From JAZQLP01 sp045542755 (GTDB lineage Bacteria; Bacillota; Clostridia; Oscillospirales; UBA644), in contig JAZQLP010000039.1 of NCBI GenBank assembly GCA_045542755.1, positions 1 through 6,466 of the forward strand: a stretch of DNA of 6,466 bases, written 5' to 3'. The position numbers and the translations under genes are program-made. Position 1 is the stretch's first letter. Each line of letters begins with the position of its first letter. The notes below the pieces were generated by a model. It had not been told where the DNA came from, did not search any database, and saw only the letters and a program-made list of their open reading frames with translations. Positions 5,327 through 6,466 of this stretch are shown here, piece by piece.

Positions 5327-6466
5327 TTATTGTTCCTTGTCAGCCTTGTAAAGGGCGTATTCGAGAGAGTCGATTATAGCCTGCTTTGAGGCCTCTATAA
5401 TGTCGGCAGATACGCCTATGGTGGTAAAGGTGTCGGTGCCGTTTGAGGTGTCTATCATAACCCTTACTGTTGCGCCGGAGGCTGTGGAGCCATCGATTAT
5501 TCTAACCTTATAGTCCACCAGGCTTACTTCCTTGAGCTGGGGATAGAATACGTACAGAGCCTTTCTTATGGCCGTGTCAAGGGCGTTTACAGGACCGTCG
5601 CTTTCGGATGCGGCCATTTCGCTCTTTCCGTCAACGGATATTTTTACAAAGGCGGAGGATAATCCCATGGGAAGATAGGTCTTTGATGCGGATGTGTCAA
5701 GCACGGGGGCGTTACTTTCAGACCTGTCTGTCTGTTCGGTAAAGAGCTTGAATCTCTCAACTCTGAAGTGGCTTTTATGTATGCCCAGGGTCTTCCTGAT
5801 AAGCAGCTCGAGGGATGCGTGGGCTGATTCATACTGATAACCCAGGGTTTCGTGCTCCTTTATCACCTCAAGAAGTTTGTCCGTTTCGGGGGACTGTCTG
5901 TCAAGATTGGGAGCAAACGCCTGTAACAGAGGCATTATGGCGCTTCTGCCGCTAAGTCCCGAAACGAGTATGTTTCTCTTGTTTCCTATTACAGAAGGGT
6001 CTATATGCTCAAAGGATCGGGGATCCTTGATGACTGCGTCTATATGGGTACCTGCTTTGTGAGAAAATGCGGTGCGAGATACGTAGGGCATACCGCTTGT
6101 GGAGAAATTGCAGGTCTGGGCTATGGCTCTTGCCACCTTTGTGAGATGACGGAGCTTGCTTTCGGGAATAAGTGTATATCCTTTTTTGAGCTGAAGGTTT
6201 GCAATACAAGTGGCCAGGTTTGCGTTGCCGCATCTTTCGCCTATACCGTTTATGGTACCCTGTATCTGGTCTGCCCCCGCAAATACTGCCGAAGCGCTGG
6301 ATGCATCTGCCATTCCTCCGTCGTTATGGGCGTGGATGGCGATTTTTGAGGAACATTCTGTTTTGACCTTTGCGGTATATTCAGCTATTGTGTCGGGGAA
6401 ATGTCCGCCTCTTGTGTCGCACAGGCAGAGAAGGCAAGCACCTGCTTTTTCTGCAGCTTTAAGCAG
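5327..6466 (-). CDS. cimA: (R)-citramalate synthase, C-terminal ~379 residues (5' end outside window)
   Basis: The frame is open from the right edge to a TAA at 5327-5329; the Met codon at 6311-6313 is internal. The enzyme joins pyruvate and acetyl-CoA to give (R)-citramalate, the entry to threonine-independent isoleucine synthesis. Counting from the edge, the end of the TIM barrel shows CDTRGG (16-21), the metal-binding HAHND (His45, His47) and GTINGIGERCGNANL (70-84, Asn81). A linker region follows with HKAGTHIDAV and VSGLSGRS, and then a LeuA-type allosteric domain from about 270 to 379, the usual site of isoleucine feedback. The GERCGNANL and SGRS pattern and the G-Y-x-YE-x-AHAS segment favour CimA over 2-isopropylmalate or homocitrate synthase. 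Members are about 530 residues long, so roughly 150 are missing. Arg19 stands where Asn is typical in CDTNGG. It precedes yfcE by 11 bases. Confidence 0.93.
   Translation of the reverse strand: MLKAAEKAGACLLCLCDTRGGHFPDTIAEYTAKVKTECSSKIAIHAHNDGGMADASSASAVFAGADQIQGTINGIGERCGNANLATCIANLQLKKGYTLIPESKLRHLTKVARAIAQTCNFSTSGMPYVSRTAFSHKAGTHIDAVIKDPRSFEHIDPSVIGNKRNILVSGLSGRSAIMPLLQAFAPNLDRQSPETDKLLEVIKEHETLGYQYESAHASLELLIRKTLGIHKSHFRVERFKLFTEQTDRSESNAPVLDTSASKTYLPMGLSSAFVKISVDGKSEMAASESDGPVNALDTAIRKALYVFYPQLKEVSLVDYKVRIIDGSTASGATVRVMIDTSNGTDTFTTIGVSADIIEASKQAIIDSLEYALYKADKEQ

Noticed and set aside
5327..6466. 2-isopropylmalate or homocitrate synthase as the identity of the right-hand gene
   Set aside because: The GTINGIGERCGNANL and VSGLSGRS segments and the C-terminal region fit the citramalate synthase branch better. 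The missing N-terminus would settle it.
1..6466. CRISPR array, tRNA/rRNA, insertion sequence, prophage or defence-system signatures
   Set aside because: No regular direct repeats, cloverleaf, terminal inverted repeats, transposase/integrase or nuclease genes were seen. All long frames are accounted for by the nine genes.

Overview
The window looks like chromosomal DNA from a low-to-mid-GC Gram-positive anaerobe of the Clostridia (gut Oscillospiraceae/Lachnospiraceae type). This is inferred from the strong AGGAG-type ribosome binding sites, the U-tailed hairpin terminators, the AT-rich promoters and the protein families present. I see no phage, insertion-sequence, CRISPR or RNA gene. It reads as ordinary housekeeping and accessory chromosome: nine protein genes, two of them cut by the window edges, packed with no gene-free stretch longer than about 120 bases.

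Layout. (1) Positions 1-1441, plus strand: the C-terminal part of a major facilitator superfamily (MFS) transporter, then a TrhA/hemolysin III (PAQR) membrane protein. A hairpin at 1449-1488 ends this unit and probably also the convergent one. (2) Positions 1491-3098, minus strand: a compact three-gene operon, in transcription order a 117-aa two-helix membrane protein, a TetR/AcrR regulator and a 193-aa multi-helix membrane protein of unknown function. It has an extended -10 promoter, and a near-palindrome touches the -35 box. (3) Positions 3155-3871, minus strand: a cytoplasmic SGNH/GDSL esterase. (4) Positions 3954-4721, plus strand: a Cof-type HAD phosphatase, divergent from the esterase; their -10-like boxes form a perfect inverted repeat. 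(5) Positions 4758-6466, minus strand: a YfcE phosphodiesterase 11 bases downstream of a citramalate synthase (cimA) that runs off the right edge.

How the parts fit. cimA supplies citramalate for threonine-independent isoleucine synthesis, and yfcE appears co-transcribed with it without an obvious pathway link. The TetR operon is the only self-contained regulatory unit: regulator, two membrane proteins and a candidate operator. It is the most likely place for undescribed biology, although nothing here proves a novel system. The remaining genes are general hydrolases and membrane proteins whose substrates cannot be read from sequence.
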